Shown here one piece after another: positions 8,987 through 18,004 of a stretch of DNA of 64,000 nucleotides. The position numbers and the translations under genes are program-made. A model generated the notes under the pieces. The model was given only the letters and a program-made list of their open reading frames with translations. It ran no database searches and was not told the DNA's origin. The stretch covers positions 5,580,001 to 5,644,000 of the forward strand of contig NZ_CP076103.1 of NCBI RefSeq assembly GCF_018732085.1, written 5' to 3'. The DNA comes from Lysobacter capsici (lineage in GTDB: Bacteria > Pseudomonadota > Gammaproteobacteria > Xanthomonadales > Xanthomonadaceae). Every line of letters starts with the position of its first letter. Within the stretch, counting starts at the first letter, position 1.

Positions 8987-9499
8987 TTAAGCCGACTGCC
9001 GCCGCTGCTTGGCCAGCTTCTTGCGCACCATCTCGCGCTTGAGCGGCGAGAGGTAGTCGACGAACAACTTGCCGTCGAGGTGATCCATCTCGTGCTGGAT
9101 GCACACCGCCAGCAGGCCGTCGGTGCTCAGCTCGAACGGCTGGCCGTCGCGGCCGATCGCCTGCACGGTGATTTCGTTGGCGCGGGTCACGTCGGCGAAG
9201 ATGCCCGGTACCGACAGGCAACCTTCCTGGTAGACCTGCTCGCCGGATTTAGCGACGATCTGCGGATTGACGAACACCAGCGGCCGGTCTTTTTCTTCCG
9301 ACACGTCGATGACCATGAACCGCTGATGCACGTCGACCTGGCTCGCCGCCAGGCCGATGCCGGGGCATTCGTACATGGTCTGGAACATATCGTCGAGCAA
9401 CTGCTGGAACGCAGGCGACGTTACGTGCGAGGCTTCGACCGGCACCGCTTTGGTCCGCAGGCGGGGGTCGGGAAATTCGAGGATGGGGAGCAGGGCCAT
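8987..9499 (-). CDS. def: Peptide deformylase
   Basis: 170 aa. All three metalloprotease motifs are intact: motif 1 GIGLAASQ, motif 2 EGCLS and motif 3 QHEMDHLDG, giving the Cys and two His that hold the Fe2+ and the catalytic Glu. It removes the formyl group from nascent proteins. Start at 9499 (MALLPILEFPD) matches the family; a codon three positions earlier is less likely. It is divergent from the LysM gene at 9650 and first in the def-fmt-rsmB transcript. Confidence 0.96.
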   Translation of the reverse strand: MALLPILEFPDPRLRTKAVPVEASHVTSPAFQQLLDDMFQTMYECPGIGLAASQVDVHQRFMVIDVSEEKDRPLVFVNPQIVAKSGEQVYQEGCLSVPGIFADVTRANEITVQAIGRDGQPFELSTDGLLAVCIQHEMDHLDGKLFVDYLSPLKREMVRKKLAKQRRQSA

Positions 9500-9649
9500 G
9501 GGTGTCAAAAATGGGGGCGTGGGTCACATACGCAAGCTTTGGTTGCATTGTACCCCCGTTATAGGCTGTAAATGCCTGCTAGTGTTCGCAACTCTTGGGC
9601 TATAGTCCGGGTGCCCGCAGAGGGCAAACCTGGAAGGGGAATCAGGTAG

Positions 9650-10813
9650 ATGGCCGCCATGTTTAAACCTATCCGTGCGGTTTTTACCGCAGCGTTGCTG
9701 ACTGTTGCCACGTACGCCCTCGCGGCGGAACTGCGAGGCGACCACCCCAACACCTACACGGTGAAACGGGGCGACACCCTGTGGGACATTTCCGCGCGCT
9801 TCTTGAAGAAGCCGTGGCTGTGGCCGGAAATCTGGCAGGCCAACCCGCAGATCAAGAATCCACACCTCATCTATCCCGGTGACGTGATCTCGCTGGCCTA
9901 CCTCGACCGCGTCGCCGCGGCCCAGGTCCAGCCCGGTCCGCGCCAGGAAGCGCCGCTCACTGGCGTGCCGTTGTCGGAGATCGAGCCGTTCCTGAAGAAC
10001 CTGCGCGTGGTCGACGACTTCGAACAGCTGCCCTACGTGGTCGGCCTCGAGGAAGACCGCCTGCGGGTGACCCAGGGCCAGGCCGCCTACGTCAAGGGCC
10101 TGACCGACCAGAGCCCGGGCACGCGTTACGCCGTGGTCCGTCCGACCCAGCGCTACACCCGACTGGACCGCGTCGCCTGCTGCGACATCATGCGCGCGGC
10201 CGATCTGGACTACCGCGGCAAGCGCACGGTCGACTTCGACGCGATCTGGACCGACGTGGTGGTGCCCGACAAGGGCCGCGAACTGCTCGGCTACGAGCTG
10301 CTGCAGGTCGCCACCGGCACGCTCAGCCGCGGCGCGGTCGGCGGCATGCAGGCCTCGACCCTGGTGATCGACGACACCGGCCGCGAAATCCGCGTCGGCG
10401 ACCGCCTGATTCCGGTCCAGGCCCAGCCCTACGACCTGCAGTTCTTCCCGCATCCGCCCAAGGCCCAGTTCGACTACGGTCGCGCCCAGGTGCTGTCGGT
10501 GGCCGATCTGGTCAAGAGCGGCGGTCCGCGCGACGTGATCGCGCTGTCGGTCGGCTCCAAGGACGGCATCGACAACGGCACGGTGTTCTCGACCTGGCGC
10601 GTGGGCAGCAGCGCCCCGGATCGGGTCAAGGTCGGCCCGGACCGCGCGCCGGACCTGTTCGGCAAGAATTCGCGGGTGCGCCTGCCCGACGAGTTCTCCG
10701 GCCACGCGATGGTGTTCCGCACCTTCGACAAGGTCAGCTACGCCTTGATCATGGACGGCGTGCGTCCGACCAAGGTCGGCTACGAGCTCAAGCACCCCGA
10801 CTCGTCCTACTGA
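9650..10813 (+). CDS. Secreted LysM-domain protein
   Basis: 387 aa. A signal peptide (positively charged start, hydrophobic residues about 10-24, cleavage after ATYALAA) is followed by one LysM domain at about residues 35-85 ('YTVKRGDTLWDISARFL', 'WPEIWQANPQIKNPHLI', 'YPGDVISL'). The remaining 300 residues are an uncharacterised mixed region with no membrane segment. This is the conserved periplasmic LysM protein found next to dprA in xanthomonads and other gammaproteobacteria; it should bind peptidoglycan, but no catalytic domain is visible. The ribosome site AAGGGGA lies 9-15 bases before ATG 9650; ATG 9659 is an alternative start. Confidence 0.88.
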   Translation: MAAMFKPIRAVFTAALLTVATYALAAELRGDHPNTYTVKRGDTLWDISARFLKKPWLWPEIWQANPQIKNPHLIYPGDVISLAYLDRVAAAQVQPGPRQEAPLTGVPLSEIEPFLKNLRVVDDFEQLPYVVGLEEDRLRVTQGQAAYVKGLTDQSPGTRYAVVRPTQRYTRLDRVACCDIMRAADLDYRGKRTVDFDAIWTDVVVPDKGRELLGYELLQVATGTLSRGAVGGMQASTLVIDDTGREIRVGDRLIPVQAQPYDLQFFPHPPKAQFDYGRAQVLSVADLVKSGGPRDVIALSVGSKDGIDNGTVFSTWRVGSSAPDRVKVGPDRAPDLFGKNSRVRLPDEFSGHAMVFRTFDKVSYALIMDGVRPTKVGYELKHPDSSY

Positions 10814-10822
10814 GTCCGGACA

Positions 10823-10853
10823 AGCCGCGCGGCCAACGCCGCGCGGGCTTTTC
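10823..10853 (+). terminator. Intrinsic terminator after the LysM gene
   Basis: A GC stem (GCCGCGCGG ... CCGCGCGGGC) is followed by TTTTCC, ten bases after the LysM stop. A second hairpin (GACGGCGCC TTCG GGCGCCGTC then GTCGTTT) at about 10868-10895 adds a backup just before dprA. Confidence 0.65.
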
Positions 10854-10913
10854 CTACAGCACCACGCGACGGCGCCTTCGGGCGCCGTCGTCGTTTGCGG
10901 ACTAGGCTGGGGC

Positions 10914-12146
10914 ATGGACCAGACCGACTCCGACACCGCCCGCGAGAACGCCCTCGCCCTGCTGAGCCTGATCGACGCCGGCGGCGCGGCCGCGCCCCGA
11001 CGCGCGCTGCTTGAACAACACGGCAGCGCCGCGGCCGTGCTGGCCGCCGGGCCGCGCGCGTGGCGGGCGGCGGACCTGTCGGAAAAGCAGATCGACCGCC
11101 TGCGCACGCCGCAGGCCGAGACCCTGGACCGCGCCGGCCGCTGGCTGAGCGCCCCCGATCATCACCTGATCGACTGGAACCACCCCGACTACCCGCCGCT
11201 GCTGCGCCGGGCGCCCAGCCCGCCGCTGGCGCTGTTCGTGGTCGGCGAACCGGCCCTGCTGTGGCACCCGTCGGTGGCCGTGGTCGGCAGCCGTTCACCG
11301 ACCCCGGCCGGCACCGACAACGCCGCCGACTTCGCCCGCGCCCTGGCCCGCAGCGGCCTGGCGGTGATCAGCGGCCTCGCCGCGGGCGTCGACACCGCCG
11401 CGCACCGCGCCACCCTGGACGCCGATGGGCTGACCGTGGCCGTGCTCGGCACCGGCCCCGACGTCGCCTACCCGCGCAGCAACGCCGAGCTGCTGGCGCG
11501 GATCGGCCAGGTCGGCGCGGTGGTCAGCGAGCACCTGCCCGGCACCCAGGCCCGGCCCGAGCACTTCCCCAGCCGCAACCGGATCCTGGCCGGGCTCAGC
11601 CTGGGCACCCTGGTGATCGAGGCGGCCGAGCGCTCCGGCGCGCTGATCACCGCGCGCCTGGCCAGCGAATGCGGGCGCGAGGTGTTCGCGGTGCCCGGCT
11701 CGATCCACAACCCGCTCGCGCGCGGCTGCCACCGCCTGATCCGCGAGGGCGCCGGGCTGGTCGAGAGCGCCGGCGAGGTGACCGCCGCCTTAGCCCCGCT
11801 GGCGGCCGAACTGGCCGACGGCTTGCGCAGGCGCCTGGGCGTCCCCACTACATCGGACCATGCCAGCGACGAGTCGACACCCCCGTCGGATCACGCCGGC
11901 CACGCGAGCGTCACACACGACGATCACGATGGCCGCGAGCGAGTTTCCGGAGCGTCGCCGCAAGCGCAATACGCCGATCCCGACTACCAGCGCTTGTGGC
12001 ACGCGCTGGGTTACGACCCCACCGGTATGGATCGCCTGGTCGATCGCACCGGATTGACGATCGCCGAACTGTCCTCCATGCTGCTGGTCATGGAGCTTGA
12101 GGGTCGCGTCGCGGCGCTGCATGGCCGTTACTTCCGCAACCGCTGA
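10914..12146 (+). CDS. dprA: DNA-processing protein DprA/Smf
   Basis: 410 aa. Domain order: an N-terminal SAM-like helical region (about 1-75); a Rossmann-type DprA core with 'VAVVGSRSPTPAG', 'GLAVISGLAAGVDTAAH', 'GTGPDVAYPRSN' and 'FPSRNRILAGLS'; and a C-terminal winged helix (about 350-410). Between core and winged helix is a low-complexity Asp/His-rich linker (about 310-350). DprA loads RecA on incoming single-stranded DNA in natural transformation. The gene is preceded by its own terminators and followed by smg. Confidence 0.93.
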   Translation: MDQTDSDTARENALALLSLIDAGGAAAPRRALLEQHGSAAAVLAAGPRAWRAADLSEKQIDRLRTPQAETLDRAGRWLSAPDHHLIDWNHPDYPPLLRRAPSPPLALFVVGEPALLWHPSVAVVGSRSPTPAGTDNAADFARALARSGLAVISGLAAGVDTAAHRATLDADGLTVAVLGTGPDVAYPRSNAELLARIGQVGAVVSEHLPGTQARPEHFPSRNRILAGLSLGTLVIEAAERSGALITARLASECGREVFAVPGSIHNPLARGCHRLIREGAGLVESAGEVTAALAPLAAELADGLRRRLGVPTTSDHASDESTPPSDHAGHASVTHDDHDGRERVSGASPQAQYADPDYQRLWHALGYDPTGMDRLVDRTGLTIAELSSMLLVMELEGRVAALHGRYFRNR

Positions 12147-12235
12147 ATCCGAATCGGCATCGATCTGCCGGCGGGTCATTCGGTCAATCAGCAACTCCTG
12201 ACCCACCGCGCCGCATGCGGCGCAGGCCGAGGGAA

Positions 12236-12724
12236 ATGAAAGAGAGCATCCTGGACGTCCTGCTGTACCTGTTCGAGCATTACTTCACCGACGATGCGGA
12301 CCTTGTCCGCGACCGCGATTCGCTCCGCAGCGGCCCCCTGTTCGACGAATTGGGCCAGGCCGGTTTCAGCCCCGCCGAGATCAACAAAGCCATCGAATGG
12401 CTCGATGCGCTGGCCCAGCAACGGCCCAGCGTCAACGCGCCGCGCGTGGGCGGACCGACCCGGATCTATTTCGGCCCGGAACTCGACAAGCTCGATGTCG
12501 AATGCCGCGGCTTCCTGCTGTTCCTGGAACAGCACGGCATCCTCGACGCCGATCAGCGCGAACTCGTGCTCGATCGGGCGATGGCGCTGGACCAGGAGGA
12601 ACTCGACCTGGACGACCTCAAATGGGTCGTGCTGATGGTCCTGTTCAACCAGCCCGGCTCCGAGGCGGCGTACGCCTGGATGGAAACCCAGATGTTCGCC
12701 GACGAGCCCGAGCCGGTGCATTGA
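12236..12724 (+). CDS. smg: Smg/DUF494 family protein
   Basis: 162 aa, close to the 157 aa of E. coli Smg. Starts MKESILDVLLYLFEHYF, the family signature, with GAGGGA just upstream of the ATG at 12236. Highly acidic and helical, with no catalytic motif. Conserved beside dprA and topA across gammaproteobacteria; the function is unknown, though linkage suggests DNA metabolism. Confidence 0.92.
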   Translation: MKESILDVLLYLFEHYFTDDADLVRDRDSLRSGPLFDELGQAGFSPAEINKAIEWLDALAQQRPSVNAPRVGGPTRIYFGPELDKLDVECRGFLLFLEQHGILDADQRELVLDRAMALDQEELDLDDLKWVVLMVLFNQPGSEAAYAWMETQMFADEPEPVH

Positions 12725-13064
12725 CCCCGCTCGCGCCGGCCGCCTGACGCCGGCGCAGCCCCTCGCCGCGCCGGCCCAGCCGGCGTGGCGGCTGGAGCCG
12801 TCACAACCCGGCACGCCTCACCCCGACCCCATCAGGCCGATCCACCCGGCCGTCGCGCGCTGCCGTTCATCGCCGGCCGCGTACCGCCGCTGCGGACTGC
12901 GTCACGTTTTCTTCTCTCCGTGCTAGTTTCTTGCGTCTCGCGCACGCCCCTGGGGGCGGCGGCGCGGCAGCATGCCATTGACTGCGCGACCGCCCGCCGG
13001 GCCCGGTCCGCGGCCACGATGGCCTTCACTACACAGGGACGATCGCAAGATCAGGGGGAACGAC
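12725..13064. other. Intergenic gap smg to GYF gene
   Basis: 340 bases with no convincing gene. The first 70 bases hold GC-rich self-complementary stretches (GCCGGC units) that could end the smg transcript. A pyrimidine-rich, lower-GC patch at about 12902-12940 may hold the promoter for the following GYF genes; no clean -35/-10 pair can be named. Confidence 0.5.
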
Positions 13065-13862
13065 ATGACGAACTGGTATTACCACGATCCGGCCCAGGGC
13101 CGCGTCGGTCCGATCGACGCCGACGCGCTGCGCGGCCACTTCCGCGAAGGCCGCCTCCAGCGCGACACCTTGCTGTGGCGCGAAGGCCTGCGCGAATGGC
13201 AGCCGCTGGAACGCCTGTCGAGCGAACTGGGCCTGGACGCCGAACTGCTGTCGTCGACCCCGCGCCCGCCCGCGCCGCCGCCGTTGCCGCCCGGCGCCAA
13301 CGACGCGCCCGGTCACTCGGCGCCCGCCTATTCGGCCGCCCCGGGGCAATATGCCGGCAACAATCCCGCCGACGCTGCGGCCGCCCATTTCAACCGCCGG
13401 CCGGCCGCCGCGCCGCCGCCGCGCAAGGGCCTGTCGGGCTGCGTGATCGTGCTCATCGTGCTGGCCGTGCTGGCGATCCCGGTGCTCGGCATCCTGATCG
13501 CGATCGCCCTGCCGGCGTACCAGGACTACACCTTCCGCGCCAAGGTCGCCCAGGCCGTGGCGGTCGCCAGCAGCCACAAGATCTCGGTCGCCGAGTTCGT
13601 GATGAGCAACGACAACTGCCCGGGCAACGACAGCGAAGGCTTCCAGCCCCCCGCCGACTACGCCGACACCTACATCGCCGCGATCAACTTCGGCCACCTC
13701 AGCGACAACGGCCATTGCGCGATCCAGGTCGAACTGCGCGGCATCGGCCCCTCGATCGACGGCAAGCACATCGTGCAGTCCTACGATCCGTCCAACCACA
13801 GCTGGAGCTGCAGTTCGGACATCGAGAAGCGCGCGGCCCTGCCGATGGAGTGCCGCGACTGA
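13065..13862 (+). CDS. GYF_2 domain protein with pilin-like membrane segment
   Basis: 265 aa. Residues 1-60 form a GYF_2 (DUF4339) domain: 'WYYHDPAQGRVGPID', then 'LLWREGLREWQPL'. A Pro/Ala-rich linker (about 65-115) follows. Next is one membrane span running into 'LIAIALPAYQDYTFRAKVAQA', which is the C-terminal half of a type IV pilin N-helix. The usual prepilin leader G|FTLIE and its Glu5 are absent, so peptidase processing is unlikely. The remaining 110 residues contain paired Cys and look like a small pilin-type globular domain. SD TCAGGGGGA precedes ATG 13065. Function unknown; a GYF domain should bind proline-rich peptides on the cytoplasmic side. Confidence 0.8.
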   Translation: MTNWYYHDPAQGRVGPIDADALRGHFREGRLQRDTLLWREGLREWQPLERLSSELGLDAELLSSTPRPPAPPPLPPGANDAPGHSAPAYSAAPGQYAGNNPADAAAAHFNRRPAAAPPPRKGLSGCVIVLIVLAVLAIPVLGILIAIALPAYQDYTFRAKVAQAVAVASSHKISVAEFVMSNDNCPGNDSEGFQPPADYADTYIAAINFGHLSDNGHCAIQVELRGIGPSIDGKHIVQSYDPSNHSWSCSSDIEKRAALPMECRD

Positions 13863-13972
13863 GCCCGTGCCGGCGCGCCTGATCGCGCGCCGGCGCATCG
13901 CGACGGCAGTCGATGGCATCATGCGGGGCATTGCGGCCCCGTAGCCGGGCCCACGACCGCCAGAGACTCGCG

Positions 13973-15115
13973 ATGACCCAGTGGTATTACAGCGACAACG
14001 AACGTAACCGGCACGGACCGCTGGACGGCGCGCAGATGATCGAGCGCCACGGTCGCGGCGAGCTGGGTCCCGATACCCTGGTGTGGCGCGACGGCCTGCC
14101 GCAGTGGCAGCCATGGCGCGATCTGGCCGGCGAACTGATCGCCGACCCCGGCTTCAGCGTCGCGCCCGACCCGGCCCAGGTCCTGACCGAGCGGGTCGAC
14201 GCCGTGCTCGGCAGCGCCGTCGCCGAGGCCCACGAGCGGGCCGACGAGGCCACCGATGCGGCCGCCCCGCGCAACCCCGCCGGCACCGCCGAGCCACTCC
14301 AGGACGCGCCGCAGGCGAGCCCGGCCGAAGCACTCCGGGCCGAGCCGGCGCCGGCCAACGCCGGCGATACCGCGCCCTTTGCGCCGGCTTCGTCGGCGAA
14401 ACCGGTCGACGCATACGCTCCCGCGCGGACCCTGGACGAACCCGATTCGCCCTACGCCGCGCCGCGCGCCGGGGTCGCCGAGGACATGACCGTCGTGCAG
14501 GGCCACGAGGTGGTCTATGCCGGGTTCTGGAAGCGCCTGGCGGCCTACATGATCGACGCCTTGCTGGTCACCATCACTTATTACGCGATCAACACCGTGC
14601 TGGTGCTCGGCGGCATGGTCGCGTTCGGCGCGTTCAACGGCTTCAGTTCGAGCAACTGGCTGACCGGCGGCGCCGACAGCATGTTCATCGTGTACACGGT
14701 GGTGACGTACTTGCTGATGGGCGCGATCAGCCTGAGCTACTACGCCGGCTTCGAGTCGTCCTCGATGCAGGCCACGCTGGGCAAGCTCGCGGTCGGGATC
14801 AAGGTGGTCGACGCGCAGGGCCGCCGGCTCAGCCGCGGGCGCGCGATCGGCCGCTGGTTCGCGGCCATGCTGTCCTACCTGAGCCTGTACGTGGGCTACC
14901 TGTTGATCGCCTTCACCGATCGCAAGCAGGGCCTGCACGACATGGTCGCCAAGACCCAGGTGGTCGACCGTTGGGCCTACACTGCGCGCCCGGAGATACA
15001 GAACCGGACCCTCGGCACGGTCGCCCTGGTGGTGCTGATCCTGGTCGGCCTGATCTGGGCGGCGGTGGTCGGCGTGCTGCTGGTCGCGCTGGGATTCGCC
15101 GCCTTCTCTAGCTGA
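13973..15115 (+). CDS. GYF_2-RDD membrane protein
   Basis: 380 aa. An N-terminal GYF_2 domain ('WYYSDNERNRHGPLDG', 'LVWRDGLPQWQPW') is paralogous to that of the gene 110 bases upstream. An acidic Ala/Pro linker (about 65-180) leads to an RDD domain: 'VVYAGFWKRLAAYMIDALL' with the conserved Arg and Asp, two spans, then 'SMQATLGKLAVGIKVVDAQGRRLSRGRAIGRW'. A last hydrophobic span closes the protein. RDD proteins are inner-membrane proteins of mostly unknown function, some acting in transport. The tandem with the GYF-pilin gene suggests they work together. They separate smg from topA, which are neighbours in most relatives. Confidence 0.85.
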   Translation: MTQWYYSDNERNRHGPLDGAQMIERHGRGELGPDTLVWRDGLPQWQPWRDLAGELIADPGFSVAPDPAQVLTERVDAVLGSAVAEAHERADEATDAAAPRNPAGTAEPLQDAPQASPAEALRAEPAPANAGDTAPFAPASSAKPVDAYAPARTLDEPDSPYAAPRAGVAEDMTVVQGHEVVYAGFWKRLAAYMIDALLVTITYYAINTVLVLGGMVAFGAFNGFSSSNWLTGGADSMFIVYTVVTYLLMGAISLSYYAGFESSSMQATLGKLAVGIKVVDAQGRRLSRGRAIGRWFAAMLSYLSLYVGYLLIAFTDRKQGLHDMVAKTQVVDRWAYTARPEIQNRTLGTVALVVLILVGLIWAAVVGVLLVALGFAAFSS

Positions 15116-15257
15116 GCCGCACCGCGCTGGCAGCTGAACAGGACACCATTCATCACATCTTCTTCAAGCAATTGAGTGCCACTTTATTGGCGGTTCCGAG
15201 GGGCCGAGCTTGACAGCTCCGCCCGGCTCGTGATTCCACTAGAAAGAGGAAACCTGA

Positions 15258-15292
15258 ACGCCCGCCGCCGAACGCTGCGGGCGTCGCCTTCT
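15258..15292 (+). terminator. Hairpin upstream of topA
   Basis: ACGCCCGC at 15258-15265 pairs with GCGGGCGT at 15277-15284, followed by a short T-rich run (CGCCTTCTT). It may end the GYF-RDD transcript 140 bases after its stop. Pairing is clear, the T-tract is weak. Confidence 0.5.
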
Positions 15293-15387
15293 TAAACCTT
15301 CGCAGCGCCGGGCCCGTCCCGGCGATGCCCGCCGCAACACAACACGCTGTCGAGCAGGCGCCCCGCCCCGGGCCCTGCGGAGTACCA

Positions 15388-17904
15388 ATGGCCAAGAACC
15401 TCCTCATCGTCGAGTCGCCCGCCAAGGCCAAGACGATCAACAAGTACCTCGGCAAGGACTTCACCGTCCTGGCCTCCTACGGCCACGTCCGCGACCTGGT
15501 GCCGAAAGAGGGCGCGGTCGATCCCGACAATCACTTCGCGATGGACTACGCCGTCATCGAGAAGAACGAAAAACACGTAGACGCGATCGCCAAGGCCGCC
15601 AAGAGCGCCGAGAACGTGTTTCTGGCGACCGACCCGGACCGCGAGGGCGAGGCGATCAGCTGGCACATCGGCGAGATCCTGCGCGAGCGCGGCCTGCTCG
15701 AAGGCAAGCCGCTGCAACGGGTGGTGTTCACCGAAATCACCCCGCGCGCGATCAAGGAAGCGATGAGCCACCCGCGCGAGATCGCCAGCGACCTGGTCGA
15801 TGCGCAGCAGGCCCGCCGCGCGCTCGACTACCTGGTCGGCTTCAACCTGTCGCCGGTGCTGTGGCGCAAGGTCCAGCGCGGCCTGTCCGCCGGCCGCGTG
15901 CAGTCGCCGGCGCTGCGCATGATCGTGGAGCGCGAAGAGGAAATCGAAGCCTTCGTCGCCCGCGAGTACTGGTCGATCGAGGCCGAGTGCGCGCATCCGC
16001 AGCAGGCCTTCACCGCCAAGCTCAACAAGCTCGACGGCAAGAAGTTCGAACAGTTCACCATCACCGAAGGCGACAGCGCCGAGGCCGCGCGCAAGCGGAT
16101 CGTCGCCGCCGCCAACGGCGCGCTGCACGTCACCGACGTCACCAGCAAGGAACGCAAGCGCCGCCCGGCCGCGCCGTTCACCACCTCGACCCTGCAGCAG
16201 GAAGCCTCGCGCAAGCTCGGCTTCACCACCTCGCGGACCATGCGCGTGGCGCAGAAGCTGTACGAGGGCATGGCGCTCGGCGACGAGGGCACGGTCGGCC
16301 TGATCAGCTACATGCGTACCGACTCGGTGAGCCTGTCGCAGGAAGCCGTGGCCGAAATCCGCGACGTGATCGCGCGCGACTTCGGCACCAAGGCGCTGCC
16401 CGACAAGCCCAACACCTACCAGACCAAGTCGAAGAACGCGCAGGAAGCGCACGAAGCGATCCGTCCGACCTCGGCGCTGCGCACGCCGGCGCAGGTCGCG
16501 CGTTTCCTCGACGACGACGGCCGCCGCCTGTACGAACTGATCTGGAAGCGCGCCGTCGCCTCGCAGATGGTGCCGGCCACGCTCAACACCGTCAGCGTCG
16601 ACCTCGCCGCCGGCACCGAGCACAGCTTCCGCGCCTCGGGCACGACCGTGATCGATCCGGGCTTCCTCGCGGTGTACGAGGAAGGCAAGGACGCGAAGGC
16701 CGCCGAGGACGAAGACGAAGGCCGCAAGCTGCCGTTGATGAAGACCGGCGACCGCATCCCGGTCGATCGCATCCACGCCGACCAGCACTTCACCGAGCCG
16801 CCGCCGCGCTTCTCGGAAGCGTCGTTGGTCAAGACGCTCGAGGAATACGGCATCGGCCGGCCCTCGACCTACGCCTCGATCATCCAGACCTTGCTGTTCC
16901 GCAAGTACGTCGAACTCGACAGCCGCCGCTTCCGTCCCAGCGACGTCGGCCGCGCGGTGTCCAAGTTCCTGTCGGGTCATTTCACCCAGTATGTCGACTA
17001 CGACTTCACCGCCAAGCTCGAGGACGAACTCGACGCGGTGTCGCGCGGCGAAGAGGACTGGGTGCCGCTGATGGAGCGCTTCTGGGGCCCGTTCAAGCAA
17101 TTGGTCGAGGACAAGAAGGAATCGGTCGATCGCAACGAAGCCACCGGCGCGCGCGAACTGGGCACCGATCCCAAGAGCGGCAAGCCGGTCAGCGTGCGCC
17201 TGGGCCGCTACGGGCCGTATGCGCAGATCGGCACCGCCGAGGACGAGGACAAGCCGACCTTCGCGTCGTTGCGTCCGGGCCAGAGCATGCACACGATTTC
17301 GCTCGAGGATTCGCTCGAACTGTTCAAGCTGCCGCGCAAGCTCGGCCTGGACAAGGACGAGGAAGTCAGCGTCGGCGTTGGCCGCTTCGGTCCGTTCGCC
17401 AAGCGCGGCAGCGTGTACGCCTCGCTGAAGAAGGAAGACGATCCGTACACGATCGACCTGGCGCGCGCGGTGTTCCTGATCGAAGAGAAGGAAGAGATCG
17501 CGCGCAACCGGATCATCAAGGAATTCGACGGCAGCGACATCCAGGTGCTCAACGGCCGCTTCGGTCCCTACATCAGCGACGGCAAGCTCAACGGCCGCAT
17601 CCCGAAGGATCGCGAACCCGCTTCGCTGACCTTGGAGGAAGTGGTCAAGCTGATGGAAGAAACCGGCAAGCCGATGCGCGGCCGCTTCGGCAAGAAGACC
17701 GCGGCGAAGAAGGAACCGGCCAAGAAGGCGGCGAAGAAAGCCGCCAAGAAAGTCGTGAGCGCCGACGGCGAAACCAAGGCACCGGTGAAGAAGGCCGCAG
17801 CCAAGAAGGCACCGGCGAAGAAGGCGGCCAAGAAAGTCGCGAAGAAGACCGCAACCAAGAAGGCCGCGAAGAAAGTGGTCAAGAAGGCGGTGGCGAAAGC
17901 TTGA
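15388..17904 (+). CDS. topA: DNA topoisomerase I
   Basis: 838 aa. TOPRIM domain at the start ('LLIVESPAKAKTINKYLG', 'LATDPDREGEAISWH'), and type IA core with the active-site Tyr in 'GLISYMRTDSVSLS'. It relaxes negative supercoils. The C-terminal part has three topo-C repeats ending in 'GRYGPYAQ', 'GRFGPFAK' and 'GRFGPYIS', instead of the Cys4 zinc fingers of E. coli TopA; no CxxC pairs are seen. The last 75 residues are a Lys/Ala-rich tail (KKAAKK repeats) like histone H1, a feature shared with xanthomonad and actinobacterial enzymes that should aid DNA binding and processivity. Start ATG 15388 gives MAKNLLIVESPAK, as in homologues. Confidence 0.96.
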   Translation: MAKNLLIVESPAKAKTINKYLGKDFTVLASYGHVRDLVPKEGAVDPDNHFAMDYAVIEKNEKHVDAIAKAAKSAENVFLATDPDREGEAISWHIGEILRERGLLEGKPLQRVVFTEITPRAIKEAMSHPREIASDLVDAQQARRALDYLVGFNLSPVLWRKVQRGLSAGRVQSPALRMIVEREEEIEAFVAREYWSIEAECAHPQQAFTAKLNKLDGKKFEQFTITEGDSAEAARKRIVAAANGALHVTDVTSKERKRRPAAPFTTSTLQQEASRKLGFTTSRTMRVAQKLYEGMALGDEGTVGLISYMRTDSVSLSQEAVAEIRDVIARDFGTKALPDKPNTYQTKSKNAQEAHEAIRPTSALRTPAQVARFLDDDGRRLYELIWKRAVASQMVPATLNTVSVDLAAGTEHSFRASGTTVIDPGFLAVYEEGKDAKAAEDEDEGRKLPLMKTGDRIPVDRIHADQHFTEPPPRFSEASLVKTLEEYGIGRPSTYASIIQTLLFRKYVELDSRRFRPSDVGRAVSKFLSGHFTQYVDYDFTAKLEDELDAVSRGEEDWVPLMERFWGPFKQLVEDKKESVDRNEATGARELGTDPKSGKPVSVRLGRYGPYAQIGTAEDEDKPTFASLRPGQSMHTISLEDSLELFKLPRKLGLDKDEEVSVGVGRFGPFAKRGSVYASLKKEDDPYTIDLARAVFLIEEKEEIARNRIIKEFDGSDIQVLNGRFGPYISDGKLNGRIPKDREPASLTLEEVVKLMEETGKPMRGRFGKKTAAKKEPAKKAAKKAAKKVVSADGETKAPVKKAAAKKAPAKKAAKKVAKKTATKKAAKKVVKKAVAKA

Positions 17905-17951
17905 TCGAGCGATCGCCGCGGTGAGCGGCGACTGACATCAGCGAGCTCAAG

Positions 17952-17982
17952 ACGGGCGCCGGTTTCGGCGCCCGTTTCGTTT
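17952..17982 (+). terminator. Intrinsic terminator of topA
   Basis: ACGGGCGCC pairs with GGCGCCCGT (17952-17975), followed by TTCGTTTG. Located 47 bases after the topA stop. Confidence 0.8.
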
Positions 17983-18004
17983 GTGGGTTCACGTCGCTCC
18001 GGGT

